Origin: an uncultured Cellulomonadaceae bacterium
Lineage (GTDB): Bacteria; Actinomycetota; Actinomycetes; Actinomycetales; Cellulomonadaceae
DNA length: 64,000 bases
Assembly (NCBI GenBank): GCA_947495165.1
Contig: CANLXM010000001.1
Coordinates: 620,001-684,000, forward strand
Direction: 5' to 3'
Position 1 is the stretch's first letter. Every line of letters starts with the position of its first letter. Below are positions 51,388 to 60,230 of this stretch, piece by piece. Position numbers and translations under genes: made by a program. Under the pieces are notes generated by a model, which was given only the letters and a program-made list of their open reading frames with translations, was not told the origin of the DNA and did no database searches.

Positions 51388-53409
51388 GTGCCGACCGACC
51401 CCGCCGACCCGTACGCCGGGCTGCTCCCGCTCGCCGCCGACGACGAGCCTCCGTACGACCCGTACGACGAGCCGCCGCCGGCCGATGGCTCCTGGGTCCA
51501 GGCGGGCGACGGACCCGCGGCGGCGGTGCCACGCGCGCTGCCCGACGACGCCCCCCGGCCCGAGCCGCTCGACGTGCTGCGCACGGTGTTCGGCTACGAG
51601 TCGTTCCGTGGCGAGCAGGCCGAGGTCATCCAGACCCTGGTCGATGGCGAGGACGCCCTCGTCCTGATGCCCACCGGCGCGGGGAAGTCCTTGTGCTACC
51701 AGGTGCCCGCCCTCGTGCGGCCCGGGACCGGCGTCGTCGTCTCCCCGTTGATCGCCCTCATGCAGGACCAGGTCGACGCGCTGTCCGCGGCCGGGGTCCG
51801 CGCCGGTTTCCTCAACTCCACGCAGTCACCCCACGAGCGCCGCGAGGTCGAGCGCGCGCTGCTCGCCGGCGAGCTGGACCTGCTCTACCTCGCGCCCGAG
51901 CGGCTGCGGGTCCCCGACACCCTCGCCCTCCTCGGCCGCGCCCGGCTCGCGCTGTTCGCGATCGACGAGGCCCACTGCGTGTCCCAGTGGGGACACGACT
52001 TCCGTCCCGACTACCTCCAGCTCACCGTCCTGCACGAGCGCTGGCCGGACGTCCCGCGCATCGCGCTGACCGCGACGGCGACCGCCGCGACGCGCGAGGA
52101 GATCGCCGAGCGCCTCGAGCTCACCGACGCGCGGCACTTCGTCGCGAGCTTCGACCGCCCCAACATCCAGTACCGCATCACCGACAAGGCGAGCCCGCGC
52201 CAGCAGCTCGTCGACTTCCTGCGGGCGGAGCACGACGGCGACGCCGGGATCGTCTACTGCCTCTCGAGGTCCTCGGTCGAGCAGACCGCCGAGCACCTGA
52301 GCGCCCACGGCATCCCCGCGCTGCCCTACCACGCGGGCCTCGACGCCCAGGTGCGTGCCCGCAACCAAGCCCGGTTCCTGCGGGAGGAGGGCCTCGTGAT
52401 GGTCGCGACCATCGCGTTCGGCATGGGGATCGACAAGCCCGACGTGCGGTTCGTCGCCCACCTCGACCTGCCGAAGTCCGTCGAGGGCTACTACCAGGAG
52501 ACCGGCCGCGCGGGCCGTGACGGTCTGCCCGCGACCGCCTGGCTCACCTACGGGCTCCAGGACGTCGTGCAGCAGCGCCGCATGATCGAGAGCTCGGAGG
52601 GCGACGCCGCGCACCGCCGCAGGCTCGGCACCCACCTCGACGCGATGCTCGCCCTGTGCGAGACGGCGTCCTGCCGCCGCGTGCAGCTGCTCGCCTACTT
52701 CGGGCAGGCCAGCCAGCCGTGCGGCAACTGCGACACCTGCCTGGCGCCGCCCGAGACCTGGGACGGGACCGTCGCGGCGCAGAAGCTCCTGTCGACGATC
52801 GTCCGCGTCGAGCGGCACGCCCAGGACGCCGGGCGCGGGCCGCGGCGGTTCGGGGCAGGGCACCTGGTCGACATCTTGCGGGGCAAGGCGACGCCGCGGG
52901 TGTCGGACCTGGGCCACGACGCACTGACGACCTTCGGTGTGGGCGAGGACCTCAGCGAGGCGCAGTGGCGCGGCGTCGTCCGCCAGCTCCTGGCGCAGGG
53001 CCTCCTGGGCGTCGACGGCGACGGGTACGGGACGCTCGTGCTCACCCCGGCGAGCGCCGAGGTCCTCACGGGCGGGCGTACCGTCCCGCTGCGCCGCGAA
53101 CGCGAGCGGCCAGCCCGCACCGGGTCCCGGGGGAGCCGGTCGCGCTCCGCCGCGCCGGAGACCACGCTCGCCCCGGACGCTGCGCGCCGGTTCGAGGCGC
53201 TGCGCGCCTGGCGGGCCGCCACCGCCAAGGAGGCCGGGGTGCCCGCGTACGTCGTCTTCCACGACGCGACGCTGCGCGAGATCGCCGAGCGCGTGCCCAC
53301 GTCGCTGGCCGAGCTCGGCACCGTCGGCGGCGTGGGCGCCACCAAGCTCGAGCGGTTCGGTGCGGGTGTGCTCGAGGTGGTCGCGGGGGAGGATGTCCCG
53401 CATGGCTGA
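51388..53409 (+). CDS. recQ: ATP-dependent DNA helicase RecQ
   Basis: 673 residues. The first ~60 residues are an acidic P-rich extension absent from E. coli RecQ. Walker A is PTGAGKS (K100), motif II is [17 protein letters not shown], and the [10 protein letters not shown] motif VI is present. The zinc ribbon [11 protein letters not shown]...C-G-N-C-D-T-C follows, then a winged helix and a C-terminal HRDC domain (about 590-665). It unwinds recombination intermediates. The last 8 bases overlap the next gene. Confidence 0.95.
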   Translation: MPTDPADPYAGLLPLAADDEPPYDPYDEPPPADGSWVQAGDGPAAAVPRALPDDAPRPEPLDVLRTVFGYESFRGEQAEVIQTLVDGEDALVLMPTGAGKSLCYQVPALVRPGTGVVVSPLIALMQDQVDALSAAGVRAGFLNSTQSPHERREVERALLAGELDLLYLAPERLRVPDTLALLGRARLALFAIDEAHCVSQWGHDFRPDYLQLTVLHERWPDVPRIALTATATAATREEIAERLELTDARHFVASFDRPNIQYRITDKASPRQQLVDFLRAEHDGDAGIVYCLSRSSVEQTAEHLSAHGIPALPYHAGLDAQVRARNQARFLREEGLVMVATIAFGMGIDKPDVRFVAHLDLPKSVEGYYQETGRAGRDGLPATAWLTYGLQDVVQQRRMIESSEGDAAHRRRLGTHLDAMLALCETASCRRVQLLAYFGQASQPCGNCDTCLAPPETWDGTVAAQKLLSTIVRVERHAQDAGRGPRRFGAGHLVDILRGKATPRVSDLGHDALTTFGVGEDLSEAQWRGVVRQLLAQGLLGVDGDGYGTLVLTPASAEVLTGGRTVPLRRERERPARTGSRGSRSRSAAPETTLAPDAARRFEALRAWRAATAKEAGVPAYVVFHDATLREIAERVPTSLAELGTVGGVGATKLERFGAGVLEVVAGEDVPHG

Positions 53410-54421
53410 CAGAGACGTCCAACTGGACAACGCGCGGGGCATCCTCATCACCCTGGTCGTGGTGGGGCACGTCATCGCACAGGTCGACACCGGACCGTCG
53501 GACGTGCTGAACAGCTGGATCTACACGTTCCACATGCCAGCGTTCGTCGCCCTGGCCGGTTACTTCTCGCGCAGCTACGTCGGTTCAGGCAGGCAGCTGC
53601 GGAGCCTCGTCACGAAGCTGATCGTGCCGTACGTCCTCTTCCAGCTGGTGCTCGCCCTGGTCGAGGCCGTGCTCGACGGCGAACGGTTCGACCCCCACCT
53701 CGTCGTCCCGGCCTTCTCGATGTGGTTCCTGCTCGCGCTCTTCGCCTGGCGGCTCGCGACGCCCGTGCTCCGCCAGCTGCGTGCGCCGTTGCTCGTCGCC
53801 GTGCTCATCGCGGTGCTGGCGCCGTTGGCCGACAGCCTGGACCAGCAGCTCAGTGCCGCGCGCATGCTGAGCTTCCTGCCGTTCTTCGTGCTCGGCCTCG
53901 TCGTCCGCCCCGGCGCCCTGGGGCTCCTGCGCACGCGCGGCGCGCAGGTGCTCGGCCTGGCCGTGCTCGCCGGTGGACTCGGCGCGATGGTCGTCGCCGC
54001 GCCGCGGTTCTCCCGGTCGCTCCTGCACCTCAACGGCAGCTATGCCGACCTCGGCGAAGCCGGCCTGCACGCCGTCGTGGTCCGCACCGTGATCCTCGTC
54101 GCCGGTCTGGCCGGCACCGCGGCGCTCATCGCCGCGAGCCCGCGCCGCCCGACCTTCCTCGCCACGCTCGGTCAACGCTCCCTGACGATCTACCTGTGGC
54201 AGGCGGTCGTGGTCCTGATCGTGATGAAGACCGACCTCCTCGACGGCTGGAGCTCCGGCGCGGGACTGGCGCTCGCGGTCGTCGCCAGCGTCGTCGCCAC
54301 GCTCGTCCTGGGGTCGGCCCCGGTCGCGCGGGTGACCGACGCGGTCACCGGTGCCGTGGGCGGTCTGCTCGTCCGCCCGCAGGTGGAGCGGACCGACGAG
54401 GCGACGTCGGCGGCCAGGTAG
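53402..54421 (+). CDS. Acyltransferase 3 family membrane protein
   Basis: 339 residues, about ten helices. The N-terminal pattern [16 protein letters not shown], with His, is the acyltransferase 3 signature, followed by [13 protein letters not shown]. These enzymes O-acylate cell-surface sugars or lipids. GGGGGAGG lies 9 bases upstream of this ATG, inside recQ. The C-terminal ~25 residues are soluble. The substrate is unknown. Confidence 0.9.
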   Translation: MADRDVQLDNARGILITLVVVGHVIAQVDTGPSDVLNSWIYTFHMPAFVALAGYFSRSYVGSGRQLRSLVTKLIVPYVLFQLVLALVEAVLDGERFDPHLVVPAFSMWFLLALFAWRLATPVLRQLRAPLLVAVLIAVLAPLADSLDQQLSAARMLSFLPFFVLGLVVRPGALGLLRTRGAQVLGLAVLAGGLGAMVVAAPRFSRSLLHLNGSYADLGEAGLHAVVVRTVILVAGLAGTAALIAASPRRPTFLATLGQRSLTIYLWQAVVVLIVMKTDLLDGWSSGAGLALAVVASVVATLVLGSAPVARVTDAVTGAVGGLLVRPQVERTDEATSAAR

Positions 54422-54464
54422 AGTCGCGGAAACCGCTTGCTGGCCGGAAGGGCCCACCTGAACG

Positions 54465-56702
54465 ATGAGCACGACCGACGACGCACCGCAGGACACTCAG
54501 GAGAGCGTGATCCCCTGCGAGGACGAGCCCATCCGGATCCCGGGGTCGGTGCAGCCCCACGGCGTGCTGCTGGCCGTGCGCGGTCACGACCTCACCATCC
54601 AGGCCGCGTCGCGCAGTGCCGAGACGCACCTCGGTTGGACCCCGGAGCAGCTCCTCGGCAGGCGTCTGGGTGACGTCCTCGGCGCCACGGCGGTCGGTGA
54701 CCTGCGGTGCAGCGACGAGGCCACGGACCCGCGGCGCATCGAGCCGACGCTCGCCGACGGCACGAGCGGGGCGTTCGACCTCCTCAGCCACCGCGTGGGC
54801 GAGCTGACGATCGTCGAGCTCGAGGCCGCGCTGCCCGCCCCCGGGGAGGCGCCGTCGCGCATGCGGACCGCCCTGCGCTCGCTCCAGGCCGCCGGCACCA
54901 TCGAGACCCTCACCGCCGTGCTCGCCACCGAGGTGCGCCGGGTCACCGGCTTCGACCGCGTCATGGTCTACCGCTTCGACGCGGACTGGAACGGAGAGGT
55001 CGTCGCGGAGGACGCACGCGAGGACCTCGACCCGTTCCTCGGACTGCACTATCCGGCGTCCGACATCCCCGCCCAGGCGCGGGCCCTGTACACGAGCCAG
55101 TGGATGCGATCGATCCCCGACGCCCGGTACACGCCGAGCCCCCTCGTCCCCCCGGTGCTCGACAGCCAGCCGGTGGACCTGTCCGGCTCCGTGCTGCGCA
55201 GCGTCTCGCCGGTGCACCTGCAGTACCTCGACAACATGGGCGTCCGCGCGTCGATGTCGGTGTCGATCGTGGTGAACGGTCAGCTCTGGGGGCTCATCGC
55301 CTGCCACCACTACGCGGGCGCGCACTTCCCGAGCCCCACCGCGCGCGGCGTCGCCGAGTTCCTGGGCCGCACCGCGTCCGTCCTCGTGCAGGGCAAGCTC
55401 GAGGAGGCGCGGCACCTGGAGACGCTCGCCATCACGGCCGCGTCCGCGCAGATCACCCGGGCGCTCGCGGCGCAGACCCGCCAACCGCTGGAGACGCTGA
55501 CGCACGACGACGCGATGCTCGAGCTCTTCGGGGGCGCGACCGGCGGCGCCGTGCGCATCCATGGCGAGCTGCGGCTGCTGGGAGCCACGCCGGTCGAGGC
55601 AGACGTCGCCGAGCTCTACCGCGTGGTCAGCGAGCCCGGGCTCGGGCCGTTCGCGTCGTCGGCCCTCGCGCGGGACCTCGCGGGTGCCGGGGACGACGTG
55701 GTCGCGCTCGCGGAGCGCCTCGCGCCGACGGCGAGCGGCGTCCTGCTGGTGCCGCTGGGGCGGGGCGAGGACTTCCTCGCGTGGTTCCGCCCGGAGGTCC
55801 TGCGCGAGGTGCACTGGGCGGGGGACCCGGAGGCCAAGGGGTTCGAGCAGACGGACGCCGGGCTGCGACTGACGCCGCGCGCATCGTTCAACGACTGGGT
55901 CGAGCGGGTGCGTGGGACGGCGCAGGCCTGGCAGCCGGCGGAGGTCGCCGCCGGGCAGCGCCTCGCCCAGGACGTCGCTGGCGTGATCTCCCGGCGCGCG
56001 GCGGAAGGCAGCCGCATCGCGGCGGCACTCCAGCGGATCGTGCTCACGCAGCACCCGCAGATCCCTGCGGGCTACACGCTGGCGAGCCGCTATCTGCCGA
56101 GCGGGCGGGACTACGTGGGGGGCGACTGGTACGACGTCACCGTCCTCGAGGACGGCCGGGTGGTGTTCATGGTCGGGGACGTCGCCGGGCACGGGATGAG
56201 CGTCGCGGCCATCACGGCGCAGCTGCGGCACGCCCTGCGGGCGCTGCTCGTGCGGGAGGACAGCGCCGCGGCAGCCCTGCGGCAGCTCGGGGCGCTGAGC
56301 GCGACGCTGATGCCGGGCGAGTTCGCGACCGTGAGCGCCGCCGAGCTCGACCCCGCGACCGGGCGAGTCCGCGTCAGCAGCGCGGGCCATCTTCCGGCCC
56401 TGCGCGTGCGGGCGGACGGCACGGCGGCGTTCCTGGACCGCGACCAGGGGCCGGCGCTGGGGCTCGGCATGACGGCCGAGTACGGCGAGGTGGCGCTCGA
56501 GCTCGAGCCGGGCGACGCCGTCGTGCTCTTCAGCGACGGGCTGGTGGAGGAGCGGCGCACGTCGATCACGGACTCGCTCGCGACCCTGTGTGCACGCGCC
56601 GCGGAGATCGGTCCGGACCCGGAGGCCCTGTGCGAGGGCCTGATCGCCGCCGGCCCGGTGACGCCGGACGACGTCACGATCCTCGCGTTCCGGCGCGACT
56701 AG
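54465..56702 (+). CDS. Bacteriophytochrome fused to PP2C-type phosphatase
   Basis: 745 residues. PAS-GAF-PHY photosensor: Cys18 (I-P-C-E-D-E-P-I-R-I-P-G-S-V-Q-P-H-G) is the expected biliverdin-linking residue. The GAF domain has H-Y-P-A-S-D-I-P (195-202) and I-A-C-H-H-Y (278-283). The PHY tongue has P-R-A-S-F-N-D-W (about 470). The C-terminal SpoIIE/PP2C domain (about 520-745) contains G-G-D-W-Y-D, V-G-D-V-A-G-H-G and F-S-D-G-L-V-E, which carry the metal-binding Asp residues. Red light should control Ser/Thr dephosphorylation, perhaps of an anti-sigma antagonist. No heme oxygenase is seen, so biliverdin must come from elsewhere. Confidence 0.9.
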   Translation: MSTTDDAPQDTQESVIPCEDEPIRIPGSVQPHGVLLAVRGHDLTIQAASRSAETHLGWTPEQLLGRRLGDVLGATAVGDLRCSDEATDPRRIEPTLADGTSGAFDLLSHRVGELTIVELEAALPAPGEAPSRMRTALRSLQAAGTIETLTAVLATEVRRVTGFDRVMVYRFDADWNGEVVAEDAREDLDPFLGLHYPASDIPAQARALYTSQWMRSIPDARYTPSPLVPPVLDSQPVDLSGSVLRSVSPVHLQYLDNMGVRASMSVSIVVNGQLWGLIACHHYAGAHFPSPTARGVAEFLGRTASVLVQGKLEEARHLETLAITAASAQITRALAAQTRQPLETLTHDDAMLELFGGATGGAVRIHGELRLLGATPVEADVAELYRVVSEPGLGPFASSALARDLAGAGDDVVALAERLAPTASGVLLVPLGRGEDFLAWFRPEVLREVHWAGDPEAKGFEQTDAGLRLTPRASFNDWVERVRGTAQAWQPAEVAAGQRLAQDVAGVISRRAAEGSRIAAALQRIVLTQHPQIPAGYTLASRYLPSGRDYVGGDWYDVTVLEDGRVVFMVGDVAGHGMSVAAITAQLRHALRALLVREDSAAAALRQLGALSATLMPGEFATVSAAELDPATGRVRVSSAGHLPALRVRADGTAAFLDRDQGPALGLGMTAEYGEVALELEPGDAVVLFSDGLVEERRTSITDSLATLCARAAEIGPDPEALCEGLIAAGPVTPDDVTILAFRRD

Positions 56703-56710
56703 GCTCCGCA

Positions 56711-56788
56711 CCAGGCGGCGCGACCAGGCGGCGCGACCAGGCGGCGCGACCAGGCGGCGCGACCAGGCGGCGCGACCAGGCGGCGCGA
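56711..56788. repeat. Six-copy 13-bp minisatellite after the phytochrome gene
   Basis: CCAGGCGGCGCGA occurs six times in exact tandem. A 31-base block that includes the phytochrome stop codon (56691-56721) is repeated exactly at 56781-56811, bounding the array. The array begins 9 bases after the stop and lies between convergent genes. Confidence 0.9.
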
Positions 56789-56826
56789 CTAGGCTCCGCA
56801 CCAGGCGGCGCAGCCGGCCCGCCCGG

Positions 56827-58485
56827 TCAGGCGAGGGCGGCCGCCGCGGTCCGCGCCGTGAAGAGGCACCCGGCGAGGAACGTGCCCTCGAGGGCACGCT
56901 CGCCATGGATCCCGCCGCCACCGAAGCCTGCTGCCTCGCCGACCGCGTAGAGGCCGGGGAGCACGGAGCCGTCGGGCCGCAGCACCCGGGTGTCGGTGTC
57001 GGTGTGCAGCCCGCCGAGGGTCTTGCGGGTCAGGACCCTGAGCCGCACGGCGAGCAGCGGTCCGTCGTCGGGCGTGGTCATCGGACGGGGCGGGCTCACC
57101 CGGATGACTCGGTCGACCAGGTACTCCCGCGCCCGCGCGGTCGCAATGACCTGAGGGTCCTTGCCCAGGCCGCTGCTCACCTGGGCGTCGCGCAGCGTGA
57201 CGAGGCGCTCGAGCGCGGCGGCGTCCACCCGGTTCTCGCCCGTGAGCGCGTTCATCCCGGCGGCGAGCTCTCGCGGGTTCGGGGCCCACACGAAGTCGGG
57301 TGAGGTCTCGGCGAACCGGGCCACCGGGCCGACCGCCCGCGGCAGCACCCGGGACAGCAGCAACCGCACGTCCTTGCCCGTGAGGTCAGGGTTCTGGTCG
57401 GAGCCCGACAGGGCGAACTCGGCCTCCATGATCGCGCGGTTGAGCACGAACCAGGAGTAGGAGTCGCCGCGACCGGTGATGTGCCGCAGGGCGCCGAGGG
57501 AGTCGAAGCCGGGGAACAGCGGCGCGGGGAGGCGGCCGCCGTCGGCGTCGAGCCACAGCGAGCTGGGCCCCGGCAGGATGCGCACGCCGTGGCGTGACCA
57601 CACCGGGTCCGCCATCGCGATGCCCTCGGGGTAGGGCCACATGCGGTCGCTGTGCACGAGGTCGGCACCGGCCGCGACGGCGTGGGCGAGCAGCGTGCCG
57701 TCGGTCGAGTCGGGCACCCCGGAGAGCATCTCGCCGGGTAGCCGTCCGGCGCTCGCGGGCCAGCACGCGCGGACCAGGTCGTGGTTCGCGCCGATGCCCC
57801 CGGAGGCGACGACGACGGCGTCGGCGGACAGCTCGACCTCGCGCACGACGGCGCGGGACGACGGCGTCCCGCGCGGGGCGTCGTCCGGCGCGAGCACCTC
57901 GACGCGCACCCCCGTGACGGCGCCGCCGGTCGTGACGAGCCCGACGACGCGGTGCCGGAACAGCACGCGGAGCGCCCCGGCGCGGTTCGCCTCGTGCGCG
58001 GCGGCGACGAACGGCGTGCAGATCGCGGGCCCGGTGCCCCAGGTGATGTGGAACCGCGGCACGCTGTTGCCGTGGCCGCCGGCGAGGTGCCCGCCGCGCT
58101 CGGCCCACTGGACGAGCGGGAACCAGCGCACGCCCATGCCGTGCAGCCACGCGCGCAGCGGCCCGGAGGCGAACTCGACGAACCGCTCCGCCCAGGCGTA
58201 GCCGTACCGGTCGGGCCCTTCGCCGTGCTCGGCGCCCGGGGCGAACTGCGCGGAGCCGAGCCAGTCCGCGAGGGCGAGGTCAGCGTCGTCGTGCACGCCG
58301 AGGCGGCGCTGCTCGGGCGAGCCGACGAGGAACAGCCCGCCGAACGACCACCAGGCCTGCCCGCCGAGCGAGGCCTCGGGCTCGGCGTCGAGCAGGGTGA
58401 CGCGGCGCCCGCAGCGGGCGAGCTCGGTCGCGGTGGCGAGGCCGGACAGGCCCGCGCCGATGACGATGACGTCGTTGTCGGTCAT
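56827..58485 (-). CDS. FAD-binding dehydrogenase (fumarate reductase/ketosteroid dehydrogenase-like)
   Basis: 552 residues. The N-terminal FAD fingerprint is V-I-G-A-G-L-S-G-L-A-T-A-x-E-L (about 8-22), followed by L-L-D-A-E. The C-terminal FAD region is L-P-G-L-Y-A-V-G-E-A-A-G-F-G-G-G-G-I-H-G. It belongs to the FAD-binding dehydrogenase group (COG3573-like) related to succinate dehydrogenase flavoproteins and ketosteroid dehydrogenases. It stands alone, and the substrate is unknown. The start is the ATG 35 bases from the divergent OhrR palindrome. Confidence 0.88.
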   Translation of the reverse strand: MTDNDVIVIGAGLSGLATATELARCGRRVTLLDAEPEASLGGQAWWSFGGLFLVGSPEQRRLGVHDDADLALADWLGSAQFAPGAEHGEGPDRYGYAWAERFVEFASGPLRAWLHGMGVRWFPLVQWAERGGHLAGGHGNSVPRFHITWGTGPAICTPFVAAAHEANRAGALRVLFRHRVVGLVTTGGAVTGVRVEVLAPDDAPRGTPSSRAVVREVELSADAVVVASGGIGANHDLVRACWPASAGRLPGEMLSGVPDSTDGTLLAHAVAAGADLVHSDRMWPYPEGIAMADPVWSRHGVRILPGPSSLWLDADGGRLPAPLFPGFDSLGALRHITGRGDSYSWFVLNRAIMEAEFALSGSDQNPDLTGKDVRLLLSRVLPRAVGPVARFAETSPDFVWAPNPRELAAGMNALTGENRVDAAALERLVTLRDAQVSSGLGKDPQVIATARAREYLVDRVIRVSPPRPMTTPDDGPLLAVRLRVLTRKTLGGLHTDTDTRVLRPDGSVLPGLYAVGEAAGFGGGGIHGERALEGTFLAGCLFTARTAAAALA

Positions 58486-58519
58486 GGTCGGACCCTAGCG
58501 GCGCTGCTCCGGGATATCT

Positions 58520-58531
58520 ATTGTGCACAAT
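58520..58531. promoter_or_regulatory. Palindromic operator in the ohrR promoter
   Basis: ATTGTGCACAAT is a perfect 12-bp palindrome 12 bases upstream of the ohrR -10 box, at the -35 position. It resembles the TTGT/ACAA half-sites of OhrR operators, so it probably mediates autoregulation and control of ohr, and it may also touch the divergent dehydrogenase promoter. Confidence 0.65.
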
Positions 58532-58543
58532 CAAGTTGCCCGC

Positions 58544-58549
58544 TACAGT
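58544..58549 (+). promoter_or_regulatory. -10 element of ohrR-ohr, leaderless
   Basis: TACAGT lies 7 bases before the ATG at 58557, with no ribosome site. Confidence 0.5.
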
Positions 58550-58556
58550 CGTAACC

Positions 58557-59033
58557 ATGGCAGCCCAGACCGACCCCCTCGCGCTGGACTCCCAGCTCTG
58601 CTTCGCCCTCTACAGCTCGCAGAAGACCCTCACCGCCGCCTACCGCGACCTGCTCGCCCCGCTCGGGCTGACCTACCCGCAGTACCTCGTCATGCTCGCG
58701 CTCTGGGAGCACGACGGCGTCACGGTCTCCCGCCTCGGCGCGCGCCTCGGGCTCGACAGCGGCACGCTCTCGCCGCTGCTGAAGCGGCTCGAGGCCGCCG
58801 GCCGGGTGGAGCGCCGGCGGGCGTCCGACGACGAGCGCCTCGTCCGCGTGCACCTCACCGAGGCAGGGCGCGGCCTGCGCGCGGACGCCCTCGGGATCCC
58901 GGCGTCGCTCGGCGCCCGCATGGGTCTCGACCGCGAGGAGGGGAAGGCCCTGCACCGCCTGCTCACCAAGATCTGCTCGACCCACCCGGACCGCCCGTCA
59001 GGGCAGTCCCGCCCCGAAGGAGAAACGTCATGA
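58557..59033 (+). CDS. ohrR: Organic hydroperoxide sensor OhrR (MarR family)
   Basis: 158 residues. The redox-sensing Cys15 stands in the L-C-F-A-L-Y motif shared by OhrR proteins. The winged helix-turn-helix is V-T-V-S-R-L-G-A-R-L-G-L-D-S-G-T-L-S-P-L-L-K-R-L-E, with the wing R-R-R-A-S-D-D-E-R-L-V. Oxidation of Cys15 by organic peroxides releases it from DNA. The start is leaderless, and the stop overlaps ohr as ATGA. Confidence 0.95.
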   Translation: MAAQTDPLALDSQLCFALYSSQKTLTAAYRDLLAPLGLTYPQYLVMLALWEHDGVTVSRLGARLGLDSGTLSPLLKRLEAAGRVERRRASDDERLVRVHLTEAGRGLRADALGIPASLGARMGLDREEGKALHRLLTKICSTHPDRPSGQSRPEGETS

Positions 59034-59452
59034 ACCCGATCTACACCGCCGAGGCGCTCGCGACCGGAGGTGGCCGCAACGGCCACGTCACGACGACGGA
59101 CGGCCGCGTCGACCTCGCGCTCGCGATCCCCAAGCCGATGGGCGGCTCGGGCGAGGGCGCCAACCCGGAGCAGCTCTTCGCCGCCGGCTACGCCGCCTGC
59201 TTCCACAGCGCGCTGCAGGCCGCGGCCCGCGAGCAGAAGGTGACGATCGAGGGCTCGAGCGTCGGGGCCCAGGTCCACATCGGCACGCTCGACGGCGGTG
59301 CGTTCGGCCTCGCGGTCACGCTCGAGGTCGTCCTGCCGGACGTCCCTGCGGACACGGCCCGGACCCTCGCGGACCGCGCGCACCAGATCTGCCCCTACTC
59401 GAACGCGACCCGCGGCAACATCGAGGTCCAGGTCAACGTCGTCGAGGACTGA
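59030..59452 (+). CDS. ohr: Organic hydroperoxide resistance protein Ohr
   Basis: 140 residues. The two catalytic cysteines are C57 (A-A-C-F-H-S-A-L) and C121 (I-C-P-Y-S-N-A-T-R-G-N), the standard OsmC/Ohr arrangement. GAAGGAG lies 7 bases upstream of the ATG, inside ohrR. It reduces lipid and organic peroxides using dihydrolipoamide. The pair ohrR-ohr is a self-contained defence unit. Confidence 0.97.
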   Translation: MNPIYTAEALATGGGRNGHVTTTDGRVDLALAIPKPMGGSGEGANPEQLFAAGYAACFHSALQAAAREQKVTIEGSSVGAQVHIGTLDGGAFGLAVTLEVVLPDVPADTARTLADRAHQICPYSNATRGNIEVQVNVVED

Positions 59453-59481
59453 CCTCACCCTCGACTGACCTCACCCCCTCG

Positions 59482-59561
59482 TCGAGTGCCCCGAATCTGC
59501 GGTCGAGTGCCCTGGAACTACCGGATTCCCAGGCTCCGGGCGGCAGATTCGGGGCACTCGA
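59482..59561. repeat. Long inverted repeat with internal partial copies, ohr-tdk gap
   Basis: Perfect 19-bp arms TCGAGTGCCCCGAATCTGC (59482-59500) and complement (59543-59561), separated by 42 bases. The spacer holds another TCGAGTGCCC (59502-59512 region) and a CCTGGAA...TTCCCAGG hairpin. It lies 29 bases after the ohr stop and can act as a terminator, but its layout is more elaborate than needed. Confidence 0.65.
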
Positions 59562-59627
59562 TCGTGGTGGGGTGTTCGGCGGGTGGGCACGCGCTCGGCC
59601 TGTGTCGGGGGCTGGTTGGATGGGGGG

Positions 59628-60230
59628 ATGGGACGAACCAGGGTCGGGCGCGTCGAGGTCATCAGCGGGCCGATGTTCGCGGGCAAGACCGAGGAGCTGC
59701 TGCGCCGGGTGCGCCGCGCGCAGGTCGGTGGCCGCCACGTCGAGGTGCTCAGCCACGTGCTCGACACCCGGCGGGGCACCGGCACCGTCAGCACCCACTC
59801 GGGCCTGAGCGTCCCGTCGCGCACGGTGGCCGACGCCGCGGAGATCGAGCAGGTCGCCGCGGAGCAGCCCGCGCTCGAGCTGCTCGCCGTGGACGAGGGG
59901 CACTTCTACGGCCCGGACCTGCTGGGCGCCGTCATGCGCACGGCGGACCGCGGCATCCTCGTGGTCGTGGCGGGCCTCGACGTCACGTTCGACGCCGGGC
60001 CGTTCGAGCCCATGGCGTCCATCGCCGCGCTCGCGGACTCTGCGGACCGGCTCACCGCCGTGTGCTCCGACTGCGGCGCAGACGCGCCGTTCCATCAGCG
60101 CCTCGCGCAGCCCGCCGCGGACCCACGAGAGACCACCGCCGCGCACGTCGGTGGCGCGGAGGCCTACCGCGCCGCGTGCCGCGAGCACCTCGCCGCGCCG
60201 TGGTGGCGCGCTGCGGAGGGCGCCCGATGA
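59628..60230 (+). CDS. tdk: Thymidine kinase
   Basis: 200 residues. P-loop G-P-M-F-A-G-K-T-E-E-L near residues 14-24, the D-E-G-H-F-Y motif (the DEAQFF position with the catalytic Glu), and a zinc pair C-S-D-C near 144-147. It phosphorylates thymidine for salvage. The start is the ATG after a GGATGGGGG segment; the longer GTG start at 59583 is unlikely. It overlaps the next gene by ATGA. Confidence 0.92.
   Translation: MGRTRVGRVEVISGPMFAGKTEELLRRVRRAQVGGRHVEVLSHVLDTRRGTGTVSTHSGLSVPSRTVADAAEIEQVAAEQPALELLAVDEGHFYGPDLLGAVMRTADRGILVVVAGLDVTFDAGPFEPMASIAALADSADRLTAVCSDCGADAPFHQRLAQPAADPRETTAAHVGGAEAYRAACREHLAAPWWRAAEGAR

Noticed and set aside
56711..56788. CRISPR-like repeat array
   Set aside because: The 13-base units are directly contiguous without spacers and there are no cas genes.
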